From the NCBI RefSeq assembly GCF_036021035.1, contig NZ_CP107930.1, positions 2,480,001-2,544,000 of the forward strand: 64,000 bases of DNA, in the 5' to 3' direction. Shown here one piece after another: positions 52,296-61,098 of the stretch (its first letter is position 1; every line of letters starts with the position of its first letter). The translations under genes were made by a program, and so were the position numbers. Source of the DNA: Kineococcus sp. NBC_00420 (GTDB lineage Bacteria > Actinomycetota > Actinomycetes > Actinomycetales > Kineococcaceae). The notes beneath the pieces are model-generated. The model searched no databases. It saw only the letters and a program-made list of their open reading frames with translations, and had not been told where the DNA came from.

Positions 52296-52312
52296 TGCAG
52301 CGCTATGCTGCA
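52296..52312. promoter_or_regulatory. Inverted repeat TGCAGC-N5-GCTGCA in the MFS/LysR gap
   Basis: Six-base perfect arms; it contains the T-N11-A pattern of LysR sites. It lies 8 bp upstream of the MFS start codon, so binding there would affect that gene. Confidence 0.5.
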
Positions 52313-52332
52313 GCCCGGTTGACGGCTTATCA

Positions 52333-52353
52333 GTCATCACGTGTCGTGATGAC
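52333..52353. promoter_or_regulatory. Inverted repeat GTCATCACG-N3-CGTGATGAC upstream of the LysR gene
   Basis: Perfect 9-base arms separated by TGT, 20 bp before the LysR start codon. LysR regulators typically bind such T-N11-A inverted repeats near their own start. Confidence 0.65.
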
Positions 52354-52373
52354 CCGCGACGGGGCGGAGGACC

Positions 52374-53267
52374 ATGACCGCAGGCCAGGTGCCCACGGGG
52401 ACGTTCGAGCCGGTTCAGCTGCGCACGTTCCTCGCTGTGGCGCAGACGCACTCGTTCACCCAGGCCGCGGCCCGGCTGGGGGTCCGCCAGTCGACGGTCA
52501 GCCAGCACGTCCGCAAGCTGGAGGACTCCGTCGGCCGTCACCTCGTCCACCGCGACACCCATTCCGTCACGCTGACCCCGGACGGTGAGGCGATGATCGG
52601 GTTCGCCCGCTCCATCCTGGCCTCCCACGAACAGGCCGCGGCGTACTTCACGGGGGCCCGGCCGGTGGGTCGGCTGCGGATCGGGATGTCCGACGACCTC
52701 GCGCTGACCCGGTTGCCGCACATCCTGCGCGACTTCCGGACGGAGAACCCGCGCGTCGACCTGGAACTCACCGTCGACCAGTCCGGAACCCTGCACCGCC
52801 GCCTCGAGAACGACCGGCTCGACATCTTCATCGGCAAGCGGCCACCCCGTTCCGGGGAGGGGAAGCTCGTCCGGCGCGAGCGGCTGGTGTGGGTCGGCAA
52901 CCCCCAGACCCGCCTCGACCTGAGCCAGCCGGTGCCCCTGGCGGTCTACCCCTCCCCCTCGCTGAGCGGGACCGCGATGCACGAGGCGCTGGACCGCGTC
53001 GGCATCGGCTACCGCTCGGCCTGCGTCTGCCGCGGGGTCAACGGCCTCATCGCGGCCGTGGCCGCCGGCATCGGGGTCTCCTGCCTGGCCAGTTCGCTGG
53101 TGCCCGTGCAGCTGGTGCCCCTCGGCCCCCAGCACAAGCTGCCGGAACTGGGCCAGATCGACCTCGTGCTGCTCACGAACCCCAAGACCCAGGACCGTCC
53201 CGCCTCACGGGCGCTGGCGGCCGCCGTCCTCTCCGGCGGACCCTCCAGCCTCGCTCCTCCCGCCTGA
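52374..53267 (+). CDS. LysR-family transcriptional regulator
   Basis: 297 aa. N-terminal wHTH (VQLRTFLAVAQTHSFTQAAARLGVRQSTVSQHVRKLEDSVGRHLVHR) and a periplasmic-binding-type effector domain from residue ~90 (GRLRIGMSDDLALTRLPHILRDFRTENPRVDLELTVDQSG). It probably controls the divergent MFS exporter through palindromes in the shared gap. Effector unknown. Confidence 0.93.
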   Translation: MTAGQVPTGTFEPVQLRTFLAVAQTHSFTQAAARLGVRQSTVSQHVRKLEDSVGRHLVHRDTHSVTLTPDGEAMIGFARSILASHEQAAAYFTGARPVGRLRIGMSDDLALTRLPHILRDFRTENPRVDLELTVDQSGTLHRRLENDRLDIFIGKRPPRSGEGKLVRRERLVWVGNPQTRLDLSQPVPLAVYPSPSLSGTAMHEALDRVGIGYRSACVCRGVNGLIAAVAAGIGVSCLASSLVPVQLVPLGPQHKLPELGQIDLVLLTNPKTQDRPASRALAAAVLSGGPSSLAPPA

Positions 53268-53321
53268 CCCCCCGCCACCACGATCGCCACCGACCGACGA
53301 GAGAAGCACAGCCGGGGTGGG

Positions 53322-53327
53322 TACGGT
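53322..53327 (+). promoter_or_regulatory. -10 element of leaderless PP2C-fusion transcript
   Basis: TACGGT, six bases, GTG 53334; the only purine-rich stretch nearby (GAGAAG, ~30 bases upstream) is too far for a ribosome-binding site. Confidence 0.55.
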
Positions 53328-53333
53328 GCCGAG

Positions 53334-55427
53334 GTGCTCCACGGCCTGCACGTCTACCTCCGGGCGATCAACGCCCCCGAGACGGCGGGCGATCTCCGCG
53401 GCCTGCTGCGCACCGCGTCGCGGGCGGGGCGCCAGGCCCTGAGCGCCGACCACTGCGTCGTCTGGTTCGCGGGCGCGTCATCGCACCCTCCGCTCTACCT
53501 GGTCGACGGTGACGCCTTCCTCGACGTCGCCGACCCGCCCTTCGCGGCCGAGGCGGCGGCTGCGTCCGTCGCCCGGTGCGACGGCACCACGCTGCCGGGC
53601 ATCGCCGAGGTTCCCGCGCACGTCGTCGTCGCACCGCTCTCGACGTCCTCGACCCGGGGCGCGGTCGTCCTCACCCGCACCGATCCGTTCACCGCGGACG
53701 AGGAAGCGGCCGCGGGCATCGTCGCGTCGGCACTGGGGATGGCGCTGGAGGCGACGCTGCTCCGCGCCGCGGAGCGGTTCGCCGCCGCCACCGCCTCCCG
53801 TTCGACCCTGCTGGAACGCGTCACCGGGTTGCTGCAGACGAGCGCGACGGCCGTGGAGATCACCCAGCGCATCCCGGCCGCGGTCATCGAGGTCCTCGAC
53901 TGCCGCTCCTCCTGGGTCTACGTGCTCGAGGGCGAGGAACTGCGCGGTGACGGGCTGCCGCCGCTGCCGCCGGAGCACGACCACCTGCGCCGGGTGCACC
54001 GGTCAGCGGACAACCCGATCTCCGAGGCCGTCCGCACGGGCGCACCGGTCGTCGTGAGCGGGGACGACATCGCCCGCTACCGGGACCTGACGGGGGTCGA
54101 GCCGGAGCAGATCGGCGTCACGCTCGTCGTCCCGCTGGCGGGGCGGGAGAAGGTCCTGGGCGCGTTGAGCGTCGGCTGGGGTGACCGCTCCCCCCTCGAG
54201 CACGCCGACCTGGAGCTGTTCGCCGCCGTCGCCTCCCAGGTGGCGGTGGCCCTGGAGCGGGCCCAGCTGCTCGACGCGGAACGGTCCTCACGCGCGGAGT
54301 TGGCGACGTCGCACGAGGCGCTCGCCACCCTGGCCCGTGACCTGCAACGCGGTCTGCTGCCGACGTGGCTGCCCCAGCAGGAGGGGCTGCAGGTCGCGGC
54401 GCGCTACGCCCCGGCGCTGGCCGGCTCCGAGATCGGCGGCGACTGGTACGACGCCGTGCAGACCGGCCACGACATCGCCCTCATCATCGGCGACGTGCAG
54501 GGGCACAGCACCCGCGCGGCCGGGCTCATGGGTCAGGTGCGGACGGCGGTGCGCGCCTACGTCAGCGAGGGCCACGACCCCTCGACGGTCCTGCGGCGCA
54601 CGAACCGGCTGCTGCTGGAACTCGGTGCGGAACTGTTCGCGACGTGCTGCCTGGCGCGCCTGGACACCTCGACGGGCCTCCTCTCCGTCGCGACGGCGGG
54701 CCACCCACCGCCCCTCGTGGTCGACGAGTCCGGGTACCGGGAGATCGACGTCGACCCCGGTCCCCCGTTGGGGGTCCTGGCGGAGGCGGAGTACCCGACG
54801 ACCCGGTACCGCCTGCTGGGTCGCAGCGCGCTGGTGATGCACACCGACGGAGTGGTGGAGGTCCTCGGCGAGGGTTCCGAGGTCGGTGAGGCGACCCTGC
54901 GGGACACGCTGCGCGCGACGTTGCGGGAGGAGCCCGACCAGCCCGCGGAACGGCTCGCCTCCACCATCATGGCCGCGATCCCGCACGCCCTGACGGACGA
55001 CGCCGCCATGCTCGTCGCGACGTTCACGGGCACGGACTCGGGCCGCCTCGACGCCTCCCTCTGGTTGCCCCCGGACATCCGCGCGGTCGCCTCGGCGCGG
55101 GAGTTCCTCCGCGACCGGCTCCTCGCCTGGTCCACCGACGAACTCCTCGACGAGGCGGAGCTCGTGCTGTCCGAACTCGTCACCAACGCCCTCGTGCACA
55201 CCGGCGGCGGCGCCGGTCTCTCGTTGCGCTTCGACGGTGCCGCACGCCGGCTCACGATCTCGGTGCACGACTCCTCGCCCCGCCACCCCCAGGAACGCAC
55301 GGCCGGGCCGGACGCCCTGGGCGGCAGGGGACTCGGGATCGTGGAAGCCGTCGCCGACGCCTGGGGAGTTCTCGTCGGGGACGACGGGAAGACCGTCTGG
55401 GCCGAACTCGCCGTCGAGGCGGACTGA
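53334..55427 (+). CDS. GAF-SpoIIE phosphatase-HATPase fusion (self-contained partner-switch protein)
   Basis: 697 aa. Residues ~1-330 hold two GAF-like regions, the second clear (STLLERVTGLLQTSATAVEITQRIPAAV; TLVVPLAGREKVLGALSVGW). The SpoIIE PP2C domain runs ~340-560 (GLLPTWLPQQEGLQVAARYAPALAGSEIGGDWYDAV, IGDVQGHSTRAAG, DDAAMLVATF) with the metal aspartates. The C-terminus ~570-697 is an RsbW-like HATPase (ELVLSELVTNALVHTGGG, GLGIVEAVADAWGV). Phosphatase and kinase of opposite direction sit in one chain, so it may set the phosphorylation of a separate anti-anti-sigma factor. Leaderless start GTG 53334. Confidence 0.9.
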   Translation: MLHGLHVYLRAINAPETAGDLRGLLRTASRAGRQALSADHCVVWFAGASSHPPLYLVDGDAFLDVADPPFAAEAAAASVARCDGTTLPGIAEVPAHVVVAPLSTSSTRGAVVLTRTDPFTADEEAAAGIVASALGMALEATLLRAAERFAAATASRSTLLERVTGLLQTSATAVEITQRIPAAVIEVLDCRSSWVYVLEGEELRGDGLPPLPPEHDHLRRVHRSADNPISEAVRTGAPVVVSGDDIARYRDLTGVEPEQIGVTLVVPLAGREKVLGALSVGWGDRSPLEHADLELFAAVASQVAVALERAQLLDAERSSRAELATSHEALATLARDLQRGLLPTWLPQQEGLQVAARYAPALAGSEIGGDWYDAVQTGHDIALIIGDVQGHSTRAAGLMGQVRTAVRAYVSEGHDPSTVLRRTNRLLLELGAELFATCCLARLDTSTGLLSVATAGHPPPLVVDESGYREIDVDPGPPLGVLAEAEYPTTRYRLLGRSALVMHTDGVVEVLGEGSEVGEATLRDTLRATLREEPDQPAERLASTIMAAIPHALTDDAAMLVATFTGTDSGRLDASLWLPPDIRAVASAREFLRDRLLAWSTDELLDEAELVLSELVTNALVHTGGGAGLSLRFDGAARRLTISVHDSSPRHPQERTAGPDALGGRGLGIVEAVADAWGVLVGDDGKTVWAELAVEAD

Positions 55428-55443
55428 ACCACGGCCCCGGCGA

Positions 55444-56664
55444 CTACCGTCCGCCGAGGATGTTCCGGATCTGTTGCACCTGGTCGTCGCCGACCCCGAG
55501 CTGACCCATGACGTTCTCGAGCCAGTGCGGTTCCCCGTCGCCGAACAGGTCGCCGAGCGGGTCCTCGTCGCCGTCCTCCTCGGCGGCGGCCGCGAGGGCC
55601 GGCCAGTACCCGCGGGCGACGGTCCAGGGGGCGGACTCGCTGAGGACGCCGAACACGGCGAGGTCGGAGAGGCGTTCCCGCAGTTCCTCCACCGCGACCC
55701 CCGCGGCGGGCCCCAGCACGTCGGCGTTGACGACGAGCTCGTCGAGGGCCGCGTCGTCGAAGGGGTTCCCGGCCACGGCCGAGGCGAGCACCGTCGGCAT
55801 CACGGCCTCGGTGATCGAGAACCCACCGTCGAGGGTTCCGGGGTCGTCCAGGACGAACCGGCCCACCAGCAGGCGGCGGAGTTCGCGCGGTTCCGGCGTC
55901 GGGTCGAGCCACCCCTGCGCCTCCGCCCCGGGGACGAGCAGCGTCTCGTCGTCGCCGTCGAGCAGGTCGAGGTCGATCATCGTGAGGACGACCTGGCGCA
56001 ACCACGGGACGTCCTCGAGGTCCTGCGGTGCACCGTCCTGGTCGGCGGTGATCGGGATGGGGTTCTCGAAGAGGGCCAGGACCGCCGTGACGGAGTCCGG
56101 CGCGAGTTCCGCGTCGTCGGGCACGACGAGACCCTCACCGACGTGGGCCAGGACGGCCTGCGCCGCGCGGACCGGGAAGGAGGCCAGGACCGTCGCGTCC
56201 TCCTCGCCCTCGTCGACGCCGTCCGCCGCCGCCGCGAACACCTCCGCCAGCTCCGGCGGTTCACCGGCCAGCAGGGTCAGGCTGGTCTCCAGGTCGCCCT
56301 GGGACCCGGTCCAGCGCCCGGTCTCGCCGAGGAAGGCGAGGAACTGGTACCAGATGGCCTCCAGGTCCTCCTGCATCTCCGCGGGTTCCGGGGTGCCGCT
56401 GTCGGAGACCATCGCGGGGATCACCTGGGCGGTGAGGGCCTCGACGTCGACGGGGGTGAGCCGGGAGACCACGGCTCCGGACCGGACGGTCAGCAGACCA
56501 CCCGCCCCGACGGTCAGCGCCTCGGCGACGGCCGCGGCGCCCACCTCCTCGTCGACCTCGACGTTCTCCTCGAGCCACGCGACGAAGTCACCGCGCAGGT
56601 CGCCCAGCGCGCGCTGGCCGAGCTCGTAGGACTCACTGACGGGGGGCCGGTCTGCAGCTGCCAC
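55444..56664 (-). CDS. Acidic protein of unknown function, related to the neighbouring gene product
   Basis: 406 aa from GTG 56664. I do not recognise a domain. It is strongly acidic, helical by pattern, without signal peptide or membrane segment. The segment IWYQFLAFLGETGRWTGSQGD resembles the next upstream protein (SWLDYLRFLVESGRWEGDRG), and both begin with a FVAWLEEN/FAEWLTTH-like helix. So the two form a paralogous pair in one transcription unit. The ending DPLGDLFGDGEPHWLENVMGQLGVGDDQVQQIRNIL looks like a distinct small helical tail. Convergent with the phosphatase fusion. Confidence 0.7.
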   Translation of the reverse strand: MAAADRPPVSESYELGQRALGDLRGDFVAWLEENVEVDEEVGAAAVAEALTVGAGGLLTVRSGAVVSRLTPVDVEALTAQVIPAMVSDSGTPEPAEMQEDLEAIWYQFLAFLGETGRWTGSQGDLETSLTLLAGEPPELAEVFAAAADGVDEGEEDATVLASFPVRAAQAVLAHVGEGLVVPDDAELAPDSVTAVLALFENPIPITADQDGAPQDLEDVPWLRQVVLTMIDLDLLDGDDETLLVPGAEAQGWLDPTPEPRELRRLLVGRFVLDDPGTLDGGFSITEAVMPTVLASAVAGNPFDDAALDELVVNADVLGPAAGVAVEELRERLSDLAVFGVLSESAPWTVARGYWPALAAAAEEDGDEDPLGDLFGDGEPHWLENVMGQLGVGDDQVQQIRNILGGR

Positions 56665-56708
56665 CGCACCAGGGTGTCATCCCGCGCGGGTGCGGACCAC
56701 CACCGAGG

Positions 56709-57689
56709 TCACCCCGCCACCGCCAGCACGGGCCGCCGCAGCTCCCCGTCGAGCACTCCCTCGTCCACGAGCCGGGACAGCGCGACGTGCACGGAGTGCT
56801 GCAGCCCGCGGGCGATGCGCCACGGCCGGGCGACGGGCACGACGCCGGCCCGCACGAGCCCGGCCAGGGCTCCCGCCGACACGGCGGCCTCCAGCCGTCG
56901 GCCGCCCTCGGCGACGTCGGCCGGGCTCTCCGACGTCGCCAGGGCGAGCGTCCGCGCGTGGTCGTCGTCGTCGCCGTGGTGCAGGGTCCGCACCACGCGC
57001 ACCACCTCGGCCACGACGAGTCGCCGCCGCGCGCAGGCGGCGTCCGCCTCCTGCGGGGAGTCCCAGGACGGCCACCGCGGACCGCGCCGACCGTCCTCCT
57101 GGCCGAAGCCCAGGTCCTCGAGCTGGGCCCGCAGCCGGGGTGTGCCCGGTGTGCGTCCCCGCAGGACGTCCTCGGCCTCCCGGACCAGCCGGGTCCGCTG
57201 CAGCTGCGCCAGTTCCACCGGGAACGAGGTCCGCACCGTGTGGCCTCCGCTCGCGAGCAGCTCACCCCGTTCCGTGCGCAGCCGGCGCAGCAGTGCGTCG
57301 CGGACCGCCGCCGCCGTCCCCCGATCTCCCTCCCACCGCCCGGACTCGACGAGGAACCGCAGGTAGTCCAGCCACGACCGGCACGTCGCCCGCACCTCGG
57401 CCACCGACTCCAGCCCCCACCACTCGGCCGCACGACGGGACTGCGCGACGAGCAGTTCGACGTCGTCCGGGACGAGCGTCGTCAGCACCCGGTCCGGATG
57501 CCGGTCGCCCCGTCGGCGCGCCAGGTCGCGGCGGGAGGTGCGCAGCACCTGCAGACGCAGCGCGAGGTCCCCGACCCCGACGTGCTGTGACGGCTCGTGC
57601 GTCGTCAGCCACTCCGCGAACGCCCGCTCCACCCGGCGGACCGCGTGGTCCCCGGACGGGCTCGGGGTCGGCCCCGGGTGTCTGCTCAC
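56709..57689 (-). CDS. Protein of unknown function, paralogue of the adjacent acidic protein
   Basis: 326 aa from GTG 57689 (GGAGG eight bases upstream). It is rich in Arg and Leu, whereas its neighbour is very acidic. Shared pattern: AFAEWLTTHEPSQHVGVGDLALRLQV at the start, and CRSWLDYLRFLVESGRWEGD in the middle. No known domain seen; no export signal. The contrast in charge suggests the two products might bind each other. The upstream gap 57690-57763 separates it from the ABC-importer gene on the same strand. Confidence 0.7.
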   Translation of the reverse strand: MSRHPGPTPSPSGDHAVRRVERAFAEWLTTHEPSQHVGVGDLALRLQVLRTSRRDLARRRGDRHPDRVLTTLVPDDVELLVAQSRRAAEWWGLESVAEVRATCRSWLDYLRFLVESGRWEGDRGTAAAVRDALLRRLRTERGELLASGGHTVRTSFPVELAQLQRTRLVREAEDVLRGRTPGTPRLRAQLEDLGFGQEDGRRGPRWPSWDSPQEADAACARRRLVVAEVVRVVRTLHHGDDDDHARTLALATSESPADVAEGGRRLEAAVSAGALAGLVRAGVVPVARPWRIARGLQHSVHVALSRLVDEGVLDGELRRPVLAVAG

Positions 57690-57748
57690 GGTGCTCCTCC
57701 GTTCGACGGAGACCCACGCTAGGCGAACACCGGGACCGACCCCGAGAG

Positions 57749-57757
57749 TTGTCCACA
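57749..57757 (+). promoter_or_regulatory. Isolated exact DnaA-box match
   Basis: TTGTCCACA, the high-GC DnaA box consensus, in the gap between the solute-binding protein gene and the unknown-gene pair. Isolated boxes occur by chance, so significance is low. Confidence 0.3.
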
Positions 57758-57763
57758 GGCCGC

Positions 57764-59206
57764 TCAGGCCGGGCGGACCCAGTCCTGACCGGGTACCCAG
57801 TCGGAGAACGCGTAGTCGGCCCGCGACACCTGCGCCCCGCCCGCCGTGGCGGTGGCGATGGCGGCGTCGAGGTCGGTGTTGAACGCGTCGTTCAGGCCGC
57901 GCAACGCACCCTTGAGGTCCTTGACGTCCCCGCCCAGGTAGCCCTGGACGATGTCGCCGAGGTGCGGGCTGATCGGCTTCTGCGCGGACTGGACGGCGCT
58001 GACCGCCGGGTTGCGGACGATGGGTTCCGGGGCCCGCTTCACCGACGCGGCGAACCACGTCGCGAGTTCCTTGTACGGGGCGATGACGTCGGCCGACTCG
58101 ACGACGCTCAGGTCCGTCGGGGGCTGGTCCATCCCGCTGGCCAGTCCCTTCTGGTACTCCGTGGTGGTCATCGACTCGATGACGGCGATCGCCTGCTCGG
58201 GGTTCTTGGTGTTGCCGGCCACGAAGAACTGCGCGGCCGGCGTGCCGCGGTAGGTCGTCACCGGTCCCCCGCTGGGGGTGAGCATCGGACCGACCCCCAT
58301 CTTGTCCACGAACTCGGGGACGACGTTCTTCGCACCGCCCGCGCACCACGGCCCGTCCGGGAAGTACCCGGCGATGCCCGAGGCCCAGCGGGTGCGGGCG
58401 TCGGCCACCGTGAGGCTGCCGCTGCCGGCCAGGATGAGGCCGGAGTCGTTGAGCTCCTTCCAGAACTCGATCGCGTCGACGTAGCTGTCGTCGTCGTACC
58501 TGAACTCCCCGGTCGTGTAGGTCATCCCCTGGAACCCGGGGAAACCACCAGCCTGGGCGAGGTCGTCGATCTGCTCCCGCATGCGCGCGACCCCACCGAG
58601 AGCCAGGACCATGGGGGCCGCGTCGCCCCCCTTGGCCTTGATGGCCTGAAGGTTCTTGCGGAAGTCGTCGTAGGAGGTGGGCGGGTCGTCCGGGTCGAGT
58701 CCGGCGCCGGAGATGATGTCGACGTTGAACCACTGCGCCGCGGCGTACTGCTGGTAGCTGAACAGCGGGAGACCGTAGAGCTTGCCGTCGATCGTCGTGA
58801 TGCCCTCGGTGTAGGCCCCCTCGGGCAGCGACGCCTTGGCCTCGTCCGACAGCGTGATCTCGTGCAACCACCCCTCGGCGACGAGCGCCGGCAACGGCAG
58901 GCCCACGACGTTGCTGTAGATGTCGGGCAGCTGCTTGGACTGGTTCGCGAGCTGCAGCGCCTCGGTGGACTTGCTGACGTCGTTGTAGGTGTACTCGATC
59001 GAGGCGTTGAGGGCCTTGGACTCCGTGGCCGCCCACCCCTTGTGGAACTTCTGCAGGGCGCTGAAGTGGTCCCACCACTGCAGGGTGACGGGGGCACCTG
59101 GACCCCCGCTGCCGCCACTGCTGCCGCCACCGCAGGCGGCGAGGAGCGCGGTTCCGGTGAGTGCGCCGCCGCCGGCGAGCAGCGAGCGGCGGGAGATCTG
59201 GGGCAT
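57764..59206 (-). CDS. ABC-transporter sugar-binding lipoprotein
   Basis: 480 aa from ATG 59206 (GAGGAG upstream). N-terminus MPQISRRSLLAGGGALTGT then ALLAACGGG: twin arginines plus a lipobox (LAAC), so it is likely exported by Tat or Sec and lipid-anchored at Cys. After a Gly/Ser linker comes a family-1 type binding protein: VTLQWWDHFSALQKFHKGW, IDGKLYGLPLFSYQQYAAAQWFNVDII. It captures oligosaccharides, from context probably xylosides/xylo-oligosaccharides. It is the last gene of the five-gene operon. Confidence 0.92.
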   Translation of the reverse strand: MPQISRRSLLAGGGALTGTALLAACGGGSSGGSGGPGAPVTLQWWDHFSALQKFHKGWAATESKALNASIEYTYNDVSKSTEALQLANQSKQLPDIYSNVVGLPLPALVAEGWLHEITLSDEAKASLPEGAYTEGITTIDGKLYGLPLFSYQQYAAAQWFNVDIISGAGLDPDDPPTSYDDFRKNLQAIKAKGGDAAPMVLALGGVARMREQIDDLAQAGGFPGFQGMTYTTGEFRYDDDSYVDAIEFWKELNDSGLILAGSGSLTVADARTRWASGIAGYFPDGPWCAGGAKNVVPEFVDKMGVGPMLTPSGGPVTTYRGTPAAQFFVAGNTKNPEQAIAVIESMTTTEYQKGLASGMDQPPTDLSVVESADVIAPYKELATWFAASVKRAPEPIVRNPAVSAVQSAQKPISPHLGDIVQGYLGGDVKDLKGALRGLNDAFNTDLDAAIATATAGGAQVSRADYAFSDWVPGQDWVRPA

Positions 59207-59246
59207 GACGGTTCTCCTCATCGAGAGTGGTCGTGCGGGAGGGTCT

Positions 59247-60113
59247 TCAGGACTTGACTGCGCCGGCGATGCCTTCGACGAAGTACCGCTGGAGGAAGAG
59301 GAACAGCGCCACGATGGGCACGATGGAGATGACGCCGGCCGCCGCCATCCCGGACCAGTCGGTGGCGTTCTCCCCGACGAAGGCCTGCATGCCGACCGAC
59401 AGGGTCCGCAGGTCCGGATCGCTGAACGAGAACACGAGGGGCAGGAAGAACGCGTTCCAGGTGGCCAGGAAGGTCAGCAGGGCGACGGTCGCCGTCACGG
59501 GCATCGACAACGGCAGCATGACCTGGAAGAAGGTCCGCAGGAAGCCCGCCCCGTCGACGGTGGCGGCCTCCTCGAGCTCCTTCGGCAGCTGCCGGAAGTA
59601 CCCGGCGTAGATGAGGATGGCGGACACGTTCGCCGCCCCGGACAGGGCCAGGACCATCCCCGTGAGGGAGTTCAGCAGACCCAGTTCCATCGACAGCTTG
59701 ACGATGGGGATGATCGTGTACCCGGTCGGCACGAACAGGGTCGCCACCAGGATGCCGATGATGACCTTCTGCCCGCGGAACCGGTAGCGACCCAGGACGT
59801 AGCCCGCCAACGCGCAGCGCACCACGACGATGACGACGGTCGACACGGTCAGGATGACCGTGTTCAGCATGTACCGCCCGAAGTGCGCGTCGCTCCAGGC
59901 CCGGGCGTAGTTCTCCCAGGCGAAGTCCTGCGGGACGATCTTCAGACCGGCGGTGAAGACCTCGAGCGAGCTCTTCAGCGAGGCCGACACCATCCACACG
60001 AACGGGTAGATCCAGACCACGGCGAGGACGGTCAGCAGCAGGACGACCCCCCACCACGGAGCCCGCTGGGCGATGCGCCGTCCTCGCGAGAGGGGCGGGG
60101 TCAGGGTGCTCAC
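59247..60113 (-). CDS. Carbohydrate ABC transporter permease, MalG type
   Basis: 288 aa from GTG 60113 (GTGA overlap with the upstream permease stop). Six membrane segments, beginning WWGVVLLLTVLAVVWIYPFVWMVSASLK. The EAA loop EEAATVDGAGFLRTFFQVMLPLSMP contacts the ATPase. With the MalF-type partner it forms the channel. There is no ATPase gene in the operon; in actinobacteria a shared MsiK-type ATPase energises such importers. Confidence 0.94.
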   Translation of the reverse strand: MSTLTPPLSRGRRIAQRAPWWGVVLLLTVLAVVWIYPFVWMVSASLKSSLEVFTAGLKIVPQDFAWENYARAWSDAHFGRYMLNTVILTVSTVVIVVVRCALAGYVLGRYRFRGQKVIIGILVATLFVPTGYTIIPIVKLSMELGLLNSLTGMVLALSGAANVSAILIYAGYFRQLPKELEEAATVDGAGFLRTFFQVMLPLSMPVTATVALLTFLATWNAFFLPLVFSFSDPDLRTLSVGMQAFVGENATDWSGMAAAGVISIVPIVALFLFLQRYFVEGIAGAVKS

Positions 60114-61087
60114 GACAACTCCTTCCGGGCCCGACGGGAGACGACGAGGGCCCAGGCCTGCAACGCACCGACGGCCATGACGAACAACCCGAAGAGGACG
60201 GCTGCGGCCGACGCGAACCCCAGTTGCGGGATCGAGGCGCTGAAGGCCCAGCGGTAGATGTAGATCTCGATGATCTCGGTGGAGAAGAACGGTCCCCCGC
60301 CGGTCATCGTCTGCATGAGGTCGAAGGCGTGGAACGTGTCCTCGACGGTCAGCACCGTGATGATGAGCAGGAACGGGGTGAGCAGCGGCAGGGTGATGTA
60401 TCGGAACAGCTTCACCGCGCCGGCGCCGTCGATGCGCGCCGCCTCGTACAGCTCGGTCGGGACGGTCTGCAGCGCGGCGAGCCAGTAGACCATCGTGATC
60501 CCGAAGAACTTCCACACGTACACCGCGGCCGCCGTGACCAGCGCGGTCCCGGAGTCACCCAGGAAGTCGATCCCGCTCTCGGCCCCCATGGCCTTGAGGA
60601 ACGCGGTGAACGGCCCGCTGGCCGGGTCGAACACGAACTGCATGACGACCCCGACGATGGCCGTCGTGGTGACGACGGGCAGGAAGTACACGGTCCGGAA
60701 CAGGTTGCGCAGCGGCAGCTTCGGTGAGTTGAGGACCATGGCCAGCAGCAGGCTCAGCAGGATCCGGGCCGGGGCCACCAGCAGCATGAACACCAGGGTG
60801 ATCTTGACCGAGGACCAGAAGGCGGGGTCGGCCAGCACGGCGCGGTAGTTCTGGACGCCGACGAACCTCTGGTCGGAGCTGAACCCGTTCCACTCCACCA
60901 GCGAGTACCAGTAGCTGGCGACGATCGGGTACAGCGTGTAGAGCCCGTACAGGACGATCGTCGGCGTGAGGAACGCCCACACCCAGATCGTCTGTCGTCG
61001 GGTGTCGACGCCGCGTCTGCGCGGGCGTCCCGGACGGGGCGCCGGGGTCGTGACGGGCGTGTCCACCGGGGTGATCGTCCTCGCCAT
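60110..61087 (-). CDS. Carbohydrate ABC transporter permease, MalF type
   Basis: 325 aa from ATG 61087 (AGGAGG upstream). After a basic N-terminus (RPGRPRRRGVDTRRQ) come six membrane segments beginning TIWVWAFLTPTIVLYGLYTLYPIVASYWYSLVEW; the EAA loop is YEAARIDGAGAVKLFRYITLPLL. It pairs with the MalG-type permease; the two genes overlap by four bases. Confidence 0.94.
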   Translation of the reverse strand: MARTITPVDTPVTTPAPRPGRPRRRGVDTRRQTIWVWAFLTPTIVLYGLYTLYPIVASYWYSLVEWNGFSSDQRFVGVQNYRAVLADPAFWSSVKITLVFMLLVAPARILLSLLLAMVLNSPKLPLRNLFRTVYFLPVVTTTAIVGVVMQFVFDPASGPFTAFLKAMGAESGIDFLGDSGTALVTAAAVYVWKFFGITMVYWLAALQTVPTELYEAARIDGAGAVKLFRYITLPLLTPFLLIITVLTVEDTFHAFDLMQTMTGGGPFFSTEIIEIYIYRWAFSASIPQLGFASAAAVLFGLFVMAVGALQAWALVVSRRARKELS

Positions 61088-61098
61088 CGAAGGACCTC

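Noticed and set aside
47429-52588. A 1719-codon open frame on the plus strand
   Set aside because: It is antisense or out of frame to thrS, the GGDEF-EAL protein and the MFS gene, has no domain signature and a composition typical of high-GC shadow frames (Arg/Gly/Pro/Asp-rich).
56664-56695. Seven-bp inverted repeat CCGCACC/GGTGCGG between the two unknown genes
   Set aside because: Short, partly inside the start of the acidic-protein gene, and expected by chance at this GC content.
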